Part shown: positions 8,337 to 16,665 of the stretch, one piece after another | Numbering within the stretch: position 1 is the stretch's first letter | How the letters are laid out: every line of letters starts with the position of its first letter | From: an uncultured Anaerolineae bacterium | GTDB lineage: Bacteria > Chloroflexota > Anaerolineae > Anaerolineales > Villigracilaceae | NCBI GenBank assembly: GCA_903822545.1 | Contig: CAIJPN010000172.1 | Coordinates: forward strand, 1 to 64,000 | DNA length: 64,000 nt | Direction: 5' to 3' | Position numbers and translations under genes: made by a program | The notes under the pieces: generated by a model | Told to the model about the DNA's origin: nothing | The model's input: the letters and a program-made list of their open reading frames with translations, nothing else | Database searches by the model: none

Positions 8337-9466
8337 AACCGCCACAACTCACCCGCTGGCAGCGAATTTTCGCCGCAGCGCTCATCTTTTTAGGATTATC
8401 GGGGATTTTATCTCGCTCCGCGCCATATACCGCACCCCAGCCGACTCCAACCCCCACGCCTGTCACCATCGAACTCATCCCGCCCCCAACCCTGCCCGCC
8501 GTTACCGAAATCGTTCCCACATCCATCCCCTGCCCCAACGCTGAATGTGTGATCGTGACCCCCGGGCCACAGCCAACACCCCTGCGATTCGCCCTGCCCA
8601 CCCCCGGCGACGAACCCGTCTCAGCCTGGAGGCCGCCGCTCTACCCGGTTCCCTGGGCCCTAAGCGAATTCGACCACTTCTACTTCGAGCGCCCCATCGC
8701 CGCCGACAACGTCAACTGGCCGCTGCCCACCTACCGCTACGGCGGAGTCTTCTTCGCCGATGTCACCCACTCCGGCGTCGATATTCCCGCCGACCCCGGC
8801 GTGCCCGTCATCGCCGCCGGGCCCGGGACAGTCATCTGGGCCGGTTGGGGCCTGTTTAGCGAAGACCCCACCAACGAAAAAGACGCCTACGGCATCGCCG
8901 TCGCCATCCGCCACGATTTTGGCTATCTCAGCGAACCGCTTTACACCATCTACGCCCACATGCGCTCCGAAAATGTCACCGTTGGTCAATTTGTAAGCAC
9001 CGGCGACCAGCTCGGCGAAGTTGGCGATACCGGCTACACCACCGGCCCGCACCTGCACTTCGAAATTCGTATCGGCAAAAACACCTACTTCCACACCCGC
9101 AACCCCGAGTTGTGGGTTGCGCCATCACAGGGATGGGGTGTCCTGGCCGGACGTATCATGGATTCCAGCCGCAAAGCCATGCACCAGGCACCGGTCTACA
9201 TCCGCGCCCTCGACACCACCCGCGAATGGACCGTTTACACCTACGGCCCCGAATCCGTCCGCCCGGATGATTATTACAACGAAAACATGGTCATTAGCGA
9301 CCTGCCCGCCGGGCGCTACCGCATCGCCATCCAATATGGCGATGCCAACAACTACCTCACCGTCCAGATTGTCCCCGGCCAGGTGACATACTTCAGCTTT
9401 CGCGGTGAACACGGCTACAGCCGCGACCTGCCCCTCGCACCCATTGTCCCGGTTCCCACCCCTTAA
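8333..9466 (+). CDS. M23 peptidase with N-terminal membrane anchor
   Basis: Predicted 377 residues from ATG 8333; the open frame extends far upstream but that part is only antiframe of the PD40 gene. A single N-terminal hydrophobic segment and a Pro/Thr linker precede the M23 domain, which shows HSGVD and TGPHLHFE zinc-binding motifs. About 120 residues follow the peptidase domain and look like a carboxypeptidase-regulatory/Ig-type beta-sandwich (GRYRIAIQYGD). It is coupled by a 4-base overlap to the propeller gene. A cell-wall hydrolase or its inactive regulator is likely. Confidence 0.83.
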   Translation: MKPPQLTRWQRIFAAALIFLGLSGILSRSAPYTAPQPTPTPTPVTIELIPPPTLPAVTEIVPTSIPCPNAECVIVTPGPQPTPLRFALPTPGDEPVSAWRPPLYPVPWALSEFDHFYFERPIAADNVNWPLPTYRYGGVFFADVTHSGVDIPADPGVPVIAAGPGTVIWAGWGLFSEDPTNEKDAYGIAVAIRHDFGYLSEPLYTIYAHMRSENVTVGQFVSTGDQLGEVGDTGYTTGPHLHFEIRIGKNTYFHTRNPELWVAPSQGWGVLAGRIMDSSRKAMHQAPVYIRALDTTREWTVYTYGPESVRPDDYYNENMVISDLPAGRYRIAIQYGDANNYLTVQIVPGQVTYFSFRGEHGYSRDLPLAPIVPVPTP

Positions 9467-9472
9467 CCCAAC

Positions 9473-9535
9473 GTGGCGCGAGGTGCTATCTCGCGTTGGC
9501 TGATGGAGATTACGCGAGATAACATCTCGCGCCAC
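9473..9535. repeat. Long inverted repeat before recA
   Basis: Two 23-base arms (9473-9495 and 9513-9535), starting GTGGCGCGAG and ending CTCGCGCCAC, match at 21 of 23 positions around a 17-base loop. There is no T-run. It may be a REP/MITE-like element, or it may terminate transcription from the M23 gene. Confidence 0.8.
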
Positions 9536-9546
9536 AGGAAACAGCC

Positions 9547-9574
9547 TTGACGAACCGAACAGATGTGCTATACT
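9547..9574 (+). promoter_or_regulatory. recA promoter with LexA (SOS) box
   Basis: TTGACG (9547-9552) and TATACT (9569-9574) are 16 bases apart. Between and overlapping them lies CGAACAGATGTGCT (9556-9569), which fits the Gram-positive type LexA box CGAACRNRYGTTYC at all but one base. Repressor bound there would cover the -10 element, so recA is probably SOS-controlled. Confidence 0.65.
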
Positions 9575-9628
9575 CTACTCATCCTGTCCAATTCGTTACC
9601 TTAAAACCTTTTTTGGAGAAACAAAAAC

Positions 9629-10729
9629 ATGGCTCGAAAATCCCAGCAGCACCAACAAGAACTCCCCCCTTCGTCCGGGCGTCCCGGCCTGGATGATGCC
9701 AAACGCGCAGTCCTCGATAAAGCCGTGGGGGATATCATCAAACGTTACGGTGACGGCTCCATCATGCGCCTGGGCGAAGCCCACAGCATGGTCGTAGATG
9801 CCATCCCAACTGGCTCCCTTTCGCTAGACATCGCCCTGGGCGTTGGCGGCATCCCACGCGGGCGTATCACCGAAATCTATGGCCCGGAATCATCCGGTAA
9901 AACCACGCTTTGCCAACATATCGTAGCCGAAGCCCAAAAACTGGGCGGCACCGCCGCTTACATCGATATGGAACACGCCCTCGACCCGGCTTACGCTGCC
10001 AAATGTGGTGTGGATATCGACAACCTGCTGGTTTCCCAGCCCGACACCGGCGAACAAGCTCTTGAAATCACCGAAACCCTGGTCCGCTCCGGCGCTGTGG
10101 ATATTGTCGTGGTGGACTCGGTCGCCGCGCTTGTCCCGCGCTCCGAACTGGAAGGTGACATGGGCGATGCCACCATGGGCGTCCAGGCCCGCCTGATGAG
10201 CCAGGCCCTGCGCAAACTCTCCGGGGCCATCAACCAGACCAAAACCATGGTCATCTTCACCAACCAACTGCGCCAAAAGATCGGCGTCATGTTCGGCAAC
10301 CCCGAAACCACCACCGGTGGCCAGGCGCTCAAATTCTACGCATCTGTGCGACTAGATGTGCGCCGAATCCAGAGCATCAAAGTCGGCGAGGAAGTCATCG
10401 GCAACCGCACCCGCGTGCGCATCATCAAAAACAAGGTTGCGCCGCCCTTCCGCACCGCCGAATTTGACATCATGTTCAACGAAGGCATTTCCAAGGCCGG
10501 TGATATGCTCGATCTTGCCACCAAGCTGGAAGTTATCACCAAACGCGGCGCATTCTTCTCTTATGGCGATGTGCGCCTGGGCCAGGGACGCGAAAACGCC
10601 AAAGAGTTCCTGCGCCAGAACCCTGAACTCGCCAACGACATCGAGACCGTCATTCGCCAGAAAGCGCTCGGCGGCGAACTGGTGCTGCCCATCGACATGA
10701 GCGGCGACGGTGGCGACACGGACGAATAA
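9629..10729 (+). CDS. recA: Recombinase RecA
   Basis: Predicted 366 residues, a normal length. Visible signatures are the Walker A loop GPESSGKTT, the Walker B region with [16 protein letters not shown], the loop following [15 protein letters not shown], and the [16 protein letters not shown] segment. It forms filaments on single-stranded DNA, drives homologous recombination and stimulates LexA self-cleavage. The start ATG 9629 follows TTTTTTGGAGAAAC, a good ribosome site. An SOS-type promoter lies upstream and an apparent terminator hairpin lies just downstream, inside the next gene. Confidence 0.98.
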   Translation: MARKSQQHQQELPPSSGRPGLDDAKRAVLDKAVGDIIKRYGDGSIMRLGEAHSMVVDAIPTGSLSLDIALGVGGIPRGRITEIYGPESSGKTTLCQHIVAEAQKLGGTAAYIDMEHALDPAYAAKCGVDIDNLLVSQPDTGEQALEITETLVRSGAVDIVVVDSVAALVPRSELEGDMGDATMGVQARLMSQALRKLSGAINQTKTMVIFTNQLRQKIGVMFGNPETTTGGQALKFYASVRLDVRRIQSIKVGEEVIGNRTRVRIIKNKVAPPFRTAEFDIMFNEGISKAGDMLDLATKLEVITKRGAFFSYGDVRLGQGRENAKEFLRQNPELANDIETVIRQKALGGELVLPIDMSGDGGDTDE

Positions 10730-10736
10730 AACAACC

Positions 10737-11327
10737 ATGCGCAACCACCTACGCAGCACAAGATATGCTTTTCGTATTTTGTGCTGCGTATTTTTATTTT
10801 CCATACTGGCCGCCTGCGCCCCGGTCAAAGTCACGCCGTTTATCCCGCCCACCCGGCCATACGTCCCGCCCACCGAAGTGACCAGCGTGGTTTTTGCCAC
10901 GCCCGTGCCAGAAGTGACACTGGAAATCCCCACCCCAACCCCCCGGCCCGCATTTACATCCACTCCCCAGCCGGCCTCCCCTACCCCGGTCTGTTTCAGC
11001 AACCTGCAATGGCTGGAAGACATTTCCTACCCCGATGGGACCCAGGTGTTGCCGGGACAAACCATCATCAAACAGTGGCGCGTACAAAACAACGGCACCT
11101 GCAACTGGGACAATCGCTTCGTTTTACGCTTCTCATCCGGTGACCAGTTGGGCGCTTTGAACAACAAATTCCCGCTTTACCCGGCGATGAACGGGGCCGA
11201 AGCCATCATCGAAATTGAATTCACCGCCCCGCAATTCCCCGGCCTGTACCGCACCACCTGGCAGGCTTACGACGCGCTCGGCCAGCCCTTCGGCCAGCCG
11301 ATTTACATGGAGATTGTGGTGCAGTAG
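10737..11327 (+). CDS. Lipoprotein with NBR1-type Ig-like domain
   Basis: Predicted 196 residues from ATG 10737. A lipobox LAAC gives Cys27. A Pro/Thr linker (about 30-85) is followed by a single domain of about 110 residues with the pattern WRVQNNGTCNW and a late LYRTTWQAYD strand, which is the NBR1 central (Ig-like) type seen in many Anaerolineae surface proteins. It is probably a surface adhesion or protein-binding module. The first 18 codons coincide with a stem-loop that looks like the recA terminator, and its TAG stop lies in the end of a dispersed repeat. Confidence 0.72.
   Translation: MRNHLRSTRYAFRILCCVFLFSILAACAPVKVTPFIPPTRPYVPPTEVTSVVFATPVPEVTLEIPTPTPRPAFTSTPQPASPTPVCFSNLQWLEDISYPDGTQVLPGQTIIKQWRVQNNGTCNWDNRFVLRFSSGDQLGALNNKFPLYPAMNGAEAIIEIEFTAPQFPGLYRTTWQAYDALGQPFGQPIYMEIVVQ
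10750..10800 (+). terminator. Terminator-like hairpin overlapping the next gene's signal peptide
   Basis: Perfect 12-bp arms TACGCAGCACAA (10750-10761) and TTGTGCTGCGTA (10779-10790) enclose a 17-base loop and are followed by TTTTTATTTT. It lies 20 bases after the recA stop but within codons 5-22 of the lipoprotein gene. Confidence 0.65.
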
Positions 11328-11417
11328 GGGCGACCCGCCCTGTGCCAAAAAGCGCCATTTTAAGCAAACTTGGCCTGCAAAAAACCTTCGTGTTATGCCT
11401 GGACAGTTCGCCCTTAC
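11324..11417 (+). repeat. MITE-like element, copy A (94 bp)
   Basis: It begins GTAGGGGCGACCCGCCC and ends TTCGCCCTTAC, i.e. with near-complementary ends. Internal words (AAAGCG, TTATGCC) match copy C at 56115-56208 on the other strand. The TAG inside its first bases is the stop codon of the preceding lipoprotein gene. Confidence 0.65.
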
Positions 11418-11480
11418 AACACAGCCACCCTTTGACAGCCAAAGTTTGATTTTTTTCCAAAATGGGTTATATTTGCGGGG

Positions 11481-12101
11481 ATGAAGCAAAAATACGTTAT
11501 CGACACCCACAAATTCCTGACATTTACCGTCGTTTTGGGCCTGATGGCCTGGTTCCATCAGTGGCAAAACACCACCGCCTGGGTATACCTGGGGATGCAC
11601 GGCACCTACGGGCTGCTGTGGCTAATGAAAAGCAACATTTTCCCCGATAAAAACTGGGAAAGGCCCGCCCCACTGTGGTTTAACCTGCTCTTGAGCGGCG
11701 GATTGCTCCTGTACTGGATCGCCCCCCTTATCATCACCTCCCAGGCTGTGGAAGCGCCCGCCTGGATGCTGGGCCTGACCGTCAGCATGTTCACGTTCGG
11801 GGTATTTTTCCACTACGTTTCAGACATGCAGAAAACCATCCAGATTCGCTACAACCCCGGGCACCTGATCACCGATGGGATGATGGGGCTTTCGCGCAAC
11901 ATCAACTACTTTGGCGAATTCCTGATCTACCTATCGCTAACCCTGCTTTCGATGACCTGGTGGCTGGTGCTGGCCTACCTCATCGGCGCGCTGGTTATTT
12001 TTGGCCTGTATATTTCGCGCAAAGAGAAGTCAATGCAGCGCTATCCCGAATTTGCAGAATATAAGAAAAAGGTCAGGCTGTTTATCCCATTTTTGTTCTA
12101 A
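11481..12101 (+). CDS. DUF1295-like integral membrane protein (ICMT/steroid-reductase fold)
   Basis: Predicted 206 residues with about five membrane helices. The C-terminal half holds the signature DGMMGLSRNINYFGEF, close to the R.PNYFGE motif of DUF1295 and of the isoprenylcysteine methyltransferase/steroid 5-alpha-reductase superfamily, and ends with the basic KEKSMQRYPEFAEYKKKV segment also typical of it. It probably acts on a lipid or isoprenoid, but reductase and methyltransferase functions cannot be told apart here. It is followed by a palindrome, so it is probably a single-gene unit. Confidence 0.65.
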   Translation: MKQKYVIDTHKFLTFTVVLGLMAWFHQWQNTTAWVYLGMHGTYGLLWLMKSNIFPDKNWERPAPLWFNLLLSGGLLLYWIAPLIITSQAVEAPAWMLGLTVSMFTFGVFFHYVSDMQKTIQIRYNPGHLITDGMMGLSRNINYFGEFLIYLSLTLLSMTWWLVLAYLIGALVIFGLYISRKEKSMQRYPEFAEYKKKVRLFIPFLF

Positions 12102-12106
12102 CGTAG

Positions 12107-12129
12107 AGCAAATCTATAATAGATTTGCT
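12107..12129. terminator. Palindrome, probable weak terminator
   Basis: Arms AGCAAATCTAT and ATAGATTTGCT flank one base. The core is the same as in the palindrome at 4856-4883. It lies between the stop at 12101 and the pepA start. Confidence 0.5.
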
Positions 12130-12162
12130 TCATGGTAAAAAAAACATTTTTGGAGGCAAAAC

Positions 12163-13575
12163 ATGAGCAACATTGTGACCCGGCTGGGCAAGGCTGCCGA
12201 TTTTGGCGGGGGGATGCGCGCTAGCTTTGCGCTGGCCCCCGAAACGGTCAGCGCGACCAGCGTTGGGAAGGATACCGGCGAAGTGCGCCTGTTGGATGGG
12301 AAAGCGGTCGTTTCATTGGGAGCACAGAAAAAGCTCAATGCCGAGGCCATCCGCCGGGCGGGCGGAGCGCTGATCAAGTGGCTGAAAAAGAATAATGTGG
12401 ATGCAGCGGGCATCGAGTTGGGCGGGTTGATCAGCCTGGGAATCCCCCCGCAAACGGCATTTAAAGCCCTGGTGGAGGGTATCTTGCTGGGTGATTTCGT
12501 TTTCGACGAGTTCAAGTCGGAGCGGAAGGCGGCAAAAACCATCAGCATTGACCTGCTTGTAGATGAGAACCAGGCCCCGGCTGAGTTTGAGCGCGCGCTG
12601 GAAATTGCCCGGGTGACGAGCGAAGCTGTCAACTTATCCCGCGCCTGGGCGCACCAGCCCCCGAACGTCATCAATCCGGTGACACTGGCCGAAAAAACCC
12701 AGGCATTGGCCGCCGAAGTGGGCCTGAAATGCACCGTGCTGGATGATAGGCAGTTGGACGAGATGGGCGCGGGCGCAATTGTGGCAGTCGGCAAAGGCTC
12801 GAACACCCCCAGCCGCCTGATTATCCTGGAACATGCCGGGACGGCGGGCGGCGACCCGGTGGTGCTGGTGGGCAAGGCGCTGACGATGGATACCGGCGGT
12901 TACAGCATTAAGAGCACCGAAGGCATCGTGGGCATGAAATATGACAAATCTGGCGGGATGACGGTGATAGCCACGCTGATGGCAGCTGCCAAACTGAAGC
13001 TGGATACGCCCGTGATCGGCGTGATCGCCGCCGCCGAAAATATGATCTCGGGCGGGGCTTACCGGCCGGATGACATTCTCAAGACGCTTTCGGGCAAAAC
13101 CGTGGAAATTATTTCAACCGACGCCGAGGGCCGCCTGGTGCTGGCCGATGCGCTGACTTACTCGCAGAAGGCCTTCAAGCCGCGTGCGCTGGTCAACATT
13201 GCCACGCTGACGGGTGCGGTGGTGGTTGCGCTCGGAACGGTGCGCGCCGGGCTGCTCTCGAACAATGATGAGCTTGCAAACGCGCTCTTCCAATCGGGTG
13301 AGCGCACGTTTGAGCGCCTGTGGCGGATGCCGCTGGATGAGGAATATTTCGACCAGATCAAGGGCGATGATGGCGACATTAAGAATTCTGGCGGGCGCAA
13401 GGCTGGGACGGTGATCGGCGGGATGTTCTTGAAGCAGTTTGTCAACGATGACACCGCCTGGGCGCACCTGGATGTGGCCGGGATGATGGAAGCCGAGCGA
13501 GAGATGTTGTACAGCCCCAAGGGCGGCACAGGCTTCGGCGTGCGATTGTTCCTGGATTATTTGCAGTCGTTGTAG
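12163..13575 (+). CDS. pepA: M17 leucyl aminopeptidase
   Basis: Predicted 470 residues. The C-terminal catalytic domain has the metal and active-site motifs of the family: VGKALTMDTGGYSIK (Lys and Asp), MKYDKSGG, and STDAEGRLVLADAL, which is the NTDAEGRL signature with Thr kept. The N-terminal third is the variable M17 domain. It removes N-terminal residues from peptides in the cytoplasm as a two-metal hexamer. The start follows a TTTTTGGAGGC ribosome site. It is alone on its strand and faces a convergent sulfotransferase gene. Confidence 0.93.
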   Translation: MSNIVTRLGKAADFGGGMRASFALAPETVSATSVGKDTGEVRLLDGKAVVSLGAQKKLNAEAIRRAGGALIKWLKKNNVDAAGIELGGLISLGIPPQTAFKALVEGILLGDFVFDEFKSERKAAKTISIDLLVDENQAPAEFERALEIARVTSEAVNLSRAWAHQPPNVINPVTLAEKTQALAAEVGLKCTVLDDRQLDEMGAGAIVAVGKGSNTPSRLIILEHAGTAGGDPVVLVGKALTMDTGGYSIKSTEGIVGMKYDKSGGMTVIATLMAAAKLKLDTPVIGVIAAAENMISGGAYRPDDILKTLSGKTVEIISTDAEGRLVLADALTYSQKAFKPRALVNIATLTGAVVVALGTVRAGLLSNNDELANALFQSGERTFERLWRMPLDEEYFDQIKGDDGDIKNSGGRKAGTVIGGMFLKQFVNDDTAWAHLDVAGMMEAEREMLYSPKGGTGFGVRLFLDYLQSL

Positions 13576-13578
13576 AAT

Positions 13579-13670
13579 TCCCCTCGCCCCGGCCTCTACC
13601 CTGGCGGGTACACGTCCCAAAGGGGGAGGGGCAACTCCCTTCCGCCGATGGGGGAAGGGTTGGGGATGAT
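13579..13670. repeat. CCCCTCRCCCC-type intergenic repeat
   Basis: A G/C-rich run of nested inverted repeats, beginning CCCCTCGCCCC and ending GGGTTGGGGATG. Related copies lie at 40062-40136, 43677-43714 and 55700-55774, always between genes. Confidence 0.6.
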
Positions 13671-13693
13671 GGCGAGAAATTGTTGTTTAACGG

Positions 13694-13725
13694 CATCGAC
13701 CGCCAGGGTTGGCGGTCGATGTTTT
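13694..13725. terminator. Terminator between pepA and the sulfotransferase gene
   Basis: Arms CATCGACCGCCA (13694-13705) and TGGCGGTCGATG (13710-13721) enclose GGGT and are followed by TTTTAT on the plus strand. The genes are convergent here. Confidence 0.8.
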
Positions 13726-13770
13726 ATACCAGGGTTATAGCGAAAAAAGGCGCGATAGCATCTGGCCCCA

Positions 13771-14991
13771 CTAATCGGCGGCGAAGGGTACTTCGGCAGA
13801 AATGCGCGGCAGGATAACAGGAGCAGATTCGGGGTGGGCCGGGTCACGGCGGTCAAAGTTGAAGCGAGTGAAAATGTCGTCGAATTCACGCACGATTTCA
13901 GCACGGGTGAAGCCCATTTGCTCATATTTGTAGACATGGTCGCTGCGATGAGCGCGGGTCTCTTCGATGGCCTGGTCGATGATCTTTTCCAGCGCATCGA
14001 CACTGCCGTAGCCAAACTGGGTGTAAAAGTGGCGCACCACCGCTTCCGGCTGCTGGATCAGGTCGTCGTAGCTGACAATCAAACGGTTGGGAGAAGGGTT
14101 GCGGTCGAGATATCCAAGTGGGTGGTGGTACCAAAATTTGGTCAGGGCCAGCACTTCGTCGCGGTAGATGTATTTTGTTTCGAGGGAGCTGAAAACCCCG
14201 TAGGCGTAGCTCAACCATGAGATGGTGGATGGCAGCATGTCGAGCGGATTGCGGGCAAGGTAGAGAATGCGCGCATCGGGGAAGAATTCCACCAGGGTTT
14301 CAATTTTGGCGCTGAACGCCGGGTTTTTGGCCACGAAATGCTTTTTCCCGCCGGTGGCGTAGATGTGACGCTGGAGCATGGAGCGGTAAAAGCTCATGAT
14401 GCGCTTTTTCTCATCCGCTGACAGGGCCGTGTCGAAGAACTGGTAAGGCGGCATTTCGTCGAGGAAGGGGAACATGAAGCTGACGAAGAAGGTCGACCAG
14501 GCGTGCAGCAGGATGTTTTCGTCTTCTTCTGGTTCGAACAGGCTGATCTTGTGGATGCGCACCTGGCCGAGGGAGCGCTTGTCGATGTTTTTCAGGAAGG
14601 TCACCAGCGGGCTGCCAAAGATACGGTCGATGCGCGCCAGGCCCCAGAAGATTTTGCGCTGGGTGATGGAGGGCATCAGGAAAATGTCCCAGGTGCGCAG
14701 GCTGGTGAAAGTTTCGGTGTCGCGGGAGAGCAGCCGGTGCAGGAAGGTGGAGCCTGAGCGGAAGTTGCCAATGATGAAGAGCGGTTTTTCCACAGGCTGC
14801 TGGCGATAGGCAGGGAAGAACAGGTCATCGAGCGAGAAACACAGCCAGGTGAAGAGCGACCATGCCGGCCATACGGTATAGAATAGCAGCACAAAACCAA
14901 GGCGTTTGCGAGTCAAGCGTCCATGGGTGTTTTTCGTATTAAAAAACGAACGAAAGGCCATGCGCCAGAATAAGCGGAGGTTGTAGGTCAT
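13771..14991 (-). CDS. Sulfotransferase family protein
   Basis: Predicted 406 residues from the ATG at 14991. The PAPS-binding 5' loop GNFRSGSTFLHRLL and the 3'-phosphate region YLARNPLDMLPST are both present, so it should bind PAPS. The acceptor is unknown: a carbohydrate, lipid or small molecule are all possible. A hydrophobic stretch near residues 25-50 may make it membrane-associated. Bacterial members often modify surface polysaccharides or secondary metabolites. Upstream frame extension to 15063 is rejected because no homology-like sequence or ribosome site supports it. Confidence 0.78.
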   Translation of the reverse strand: MTYNLRLFWRMAFRSFFNTKNTHGRLTRKRLGFVLLFYTVWPAWSLFTWLCFSLDDLFFPAYRQQPVEKPLFIIGNFRSGSTFLHRLLSRDTETFTSLRTWDIFLMPSITQRKIFWGLARIDRIFGSPLVTFLKNIDKRSLGQVRIHKISLFEPEEDENILLHAWSTFFVSFMFPFLDEMPPYQFFDTALSADEKKRIMSFYRSMLQRHIYATGGKKHFVAKNPAFSAKIETLVEFFPDARILYLARNPLDMLPSTISWLSYAYGVFSSLETKYIYRDEVLALTKFWYHHPLGYLDRNPSPNRLIVSYDDLIQQPEAVVRHFYTQFGYGSVDALEKIIDQAIEETRAHRSDHVYKYEQMGFTRAEIVREFDDIFTRFNFDRRDPAHPESAPVILPRISAEVPFAAD

Positions 14992-15022
14992 GCGTAAAAG
15001 TGGTCCTTTGGTCTGGAAAGTA

Positions 15023-15046
15023 CAATAAAAGGGCCGACACCGGCCC
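15023..15046 (-). terminator. Terminator after the phosphotransferase gene
   Basis: On the minus strand GGGCCG and CGGCCC form a stem around GTGT and are followed by TTTTATTGT. It lies 43 bases after the stop at 15089. Confidence 0.7.
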
Positions 15047-15088
15047 ATTGGCGATTGTACCACCAGAGGAGCGGGAGGCTCGGATTAT

Positions 15089-15883
15089 TTATTTCCCCAA
15101 TTTGGCGGCCTCGGCGAGCAGGAAGTCGTGCTGGCCGTCGATGTTTTCATCCAGCCGGGCGGCGGCGATAATGGGCAGCCAGGCGTAATATTCGGCGGGA
15201 GGGGTCTGGTTGTTGAAATAAGCCTTCAGGTAGCTGAAGTGGAACCAACGCAGGGCAATTTTGTTGAGCAGGTTGCTGAGGGTGTGGACTGCGCCAAGCA
15301 GCACTATCGAGGTACGGGCGACATCGGCCAGGGGGTTGCCGCTGGTGGCGTTGGGCCAGTCGATGATGGCGGCGCGAGGCCCATCAATGAGGATATTTTC
15401 GGTGTGAAAATCGCCATGGCACAGAGCTGCCCCGGCTGGCAGGCGCTGGAGCGCCAGGATGGCTTTGTGGCGCAGTTCGCGGGGCAGGTAGGCTTCGCGC
15501 AGGCGATCGGTGATCTGGGCTTTCAGGTGCGGGAATTTTTCTCCAGGGGAAAGGGTGTGGATCTGGCGATGCAGGCGAGCCATCAACTGTGCCATTGGAA
15601 GAAGGCGGCTGGCATCTTTTAGTACGATGGTGGTCATGGTTGCGCCGGGGATTTTTTCGTACAGCAAGCCGACGCGCGCATCGATTTCGATAATCTCACC
15701 AGGGTGTGGGGCGGGAGCGCCCAATGCGCAGATTACCTGGCTGATGGAGGCTTCGTGCTGGGCTTCGCGCTGGGCTTCGTGATACCCCACTGAATCGCGG
15801 AATAATTTCAGGATGTGCGTTTCATCCCAATCATAGATTTGGGCCATGCGGCCATGCGCGAGTGGTTCGCCGAGGGTTTTCAT
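15089..15883 (-). CDS. APH-like phosphotransferase (kinase fold)
   Basis: Predicted 264 residues. The catalytic loop CHGDFHTENIL (Asp and Asn) and the metal-binding IIDW segment place it in the aminoglycoside/choline kinase-like family. The N-terminal lobe has an ILKLF strand with the expected ATP-binding Lys. It probably phosphorylates a small molecule. ATG 15883 overlaps the stop of the methyltransferase gene (ATGA), which supports this start over the in-frame codon at 15904. Antibiotic resistance is not implied; most family members have other substrates. Confidence 0.75.
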   Translation of the reverse strand: MKTLGEPLAHGRMAQIYDWDETHILKLFRDSVGYHEAQREAQHEASISQVICALGAPAPHPGEIIEIDARVGLLYEKIPGATMTTIVLKDASRLLPMAQLMARLHRQIHTLSPGEKFPHLKAQITDRLREAYLPRELRHKAILALQRLPAGAALCHGDFHTENILIDGPRAAIIDWPNATSGNPLADVARTSIVLLGAVHTLSNLLNKIALRWFHFSYLKAYFNNQTPPAEYYAWLPIIAAARLDENIDGQHDFLLAEAAKLGK

Positions 15884-16665
15884 GACCTGGCTTTGACAGC
15901 CCATCCGATGTAGGAAGCGGAAATATCGGTGGTGGTGGTGAATTTGAGCTGGCGGCCAAGTTCGGCGTAGGTGATTTTCCGGGTTTTGTGGCGCAGCAGC
16001 AGGAGGGCCACACGCAGGGGGTGGATACCAGGCCCAATGCCGGTGATTTCACGCACCTGAAGGCCGAGACGTGCAAGCATCAGGGTCAGGTTGGTGGGGC
16101 GGATGAACTGGCTCCAGGCGTGGGTGTTTTTTGGGAAAAAGGAGGTCAAGGGGAAATCCTGGGCGATGAAGATGTTCTCAAAGTAGCTTTTGAACGTGCG
16201 GTTGATTGTATCAAACAGGAAAATCCCGCCCGGTTGCAGAACCCTTGCGCTCTCGGCAAGAACGGCGGGAAGGTTGTTGACGTGTTCGAGTACGTCGCAG
16301 CAGGTGAGAAGGTGGAATTGGGAGTTGTCGAAGGGCAGGGTTTCGCCGGGGCCGCAGAGGTAGTGGATGGCGAGGCCGCAGGCCAGGGCGTGGTTCCGCG
16401 CCGAGATCAGGGAGGCGGCTGAGGGGTCGATCCCGGTAACGCGGCAGCCGATTCGAGCAAATTCTTCGGCGAGCAGGCCGCCGCCACAGCCAAGGTCCAG
16501 CATCGAAACGGGTGCAGGCGGCAGGGCGGGGCGGTTGGCGCGCAGGATTTTCTGAAAGTAGGCAAAACGCGCGGGGTTCAGTCCCGTTTTGAGGGTGTGG
16601 AGGAAGTTGTTTTCATCCCACCAACCATGTGCGTTGTGGTTATATAGCTGGTTATCAACCGGCAT
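15880..16665 (-). CDS. UbiG-like SAM-dependent methyltransferase
   Basis: Predicted 261 residues. Motif I (MLDLGCGGGLLAEEFAR), an acidic residue after strand 2 (VTGIDPS) and the post-II segment CCDVLEHVNN mark a class I methyltransferase. The opening VDNQLYNHNAHGWWDENN resembles UbiG. The window has no other quinone genes, so the true acceptor is open. The start at 16665 overlaps the end of the histidine kinase gene by 11 bases and its stop overlaps the phosphotransferase start by 4, so it belongs to that operon. Confidence 0.8.
   Translation of the reverse strand: MPVDNQLYNHNAHGWWDENNFLHTLKTGLNPARFAYFQKILRANRPALPPAPVSMLDLGCGGGLLAEEFARIGCRVTGIDPSAASLISARNHALACGLAIHYLCGPGETLPFDNSQFHLLTCCDVLEHVNNLPAVLAESARVLQPGGIFLFDTINRTFKSYFENIFIAQDFPLTSFFPKNTHAWSQFIRPTNLTLMLARLGLQVREITGIGPGIHPLRVALLLLRHKTRKITYAELGRQLKFTTTTDISASYIGWAVKARS

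Noticed and set aside
13579-13670. Possible CRISPR or tandem array in G/C-rich intergenic DNA
   Set aside because: Inverted, not regularly spaced direct repeats; single unit.
15089-15883. Aminoglycoside resistance gene
   Set aside because: Only the general kinase fold is visible and the context is metabolic/regulatory, not a resistance cassette.
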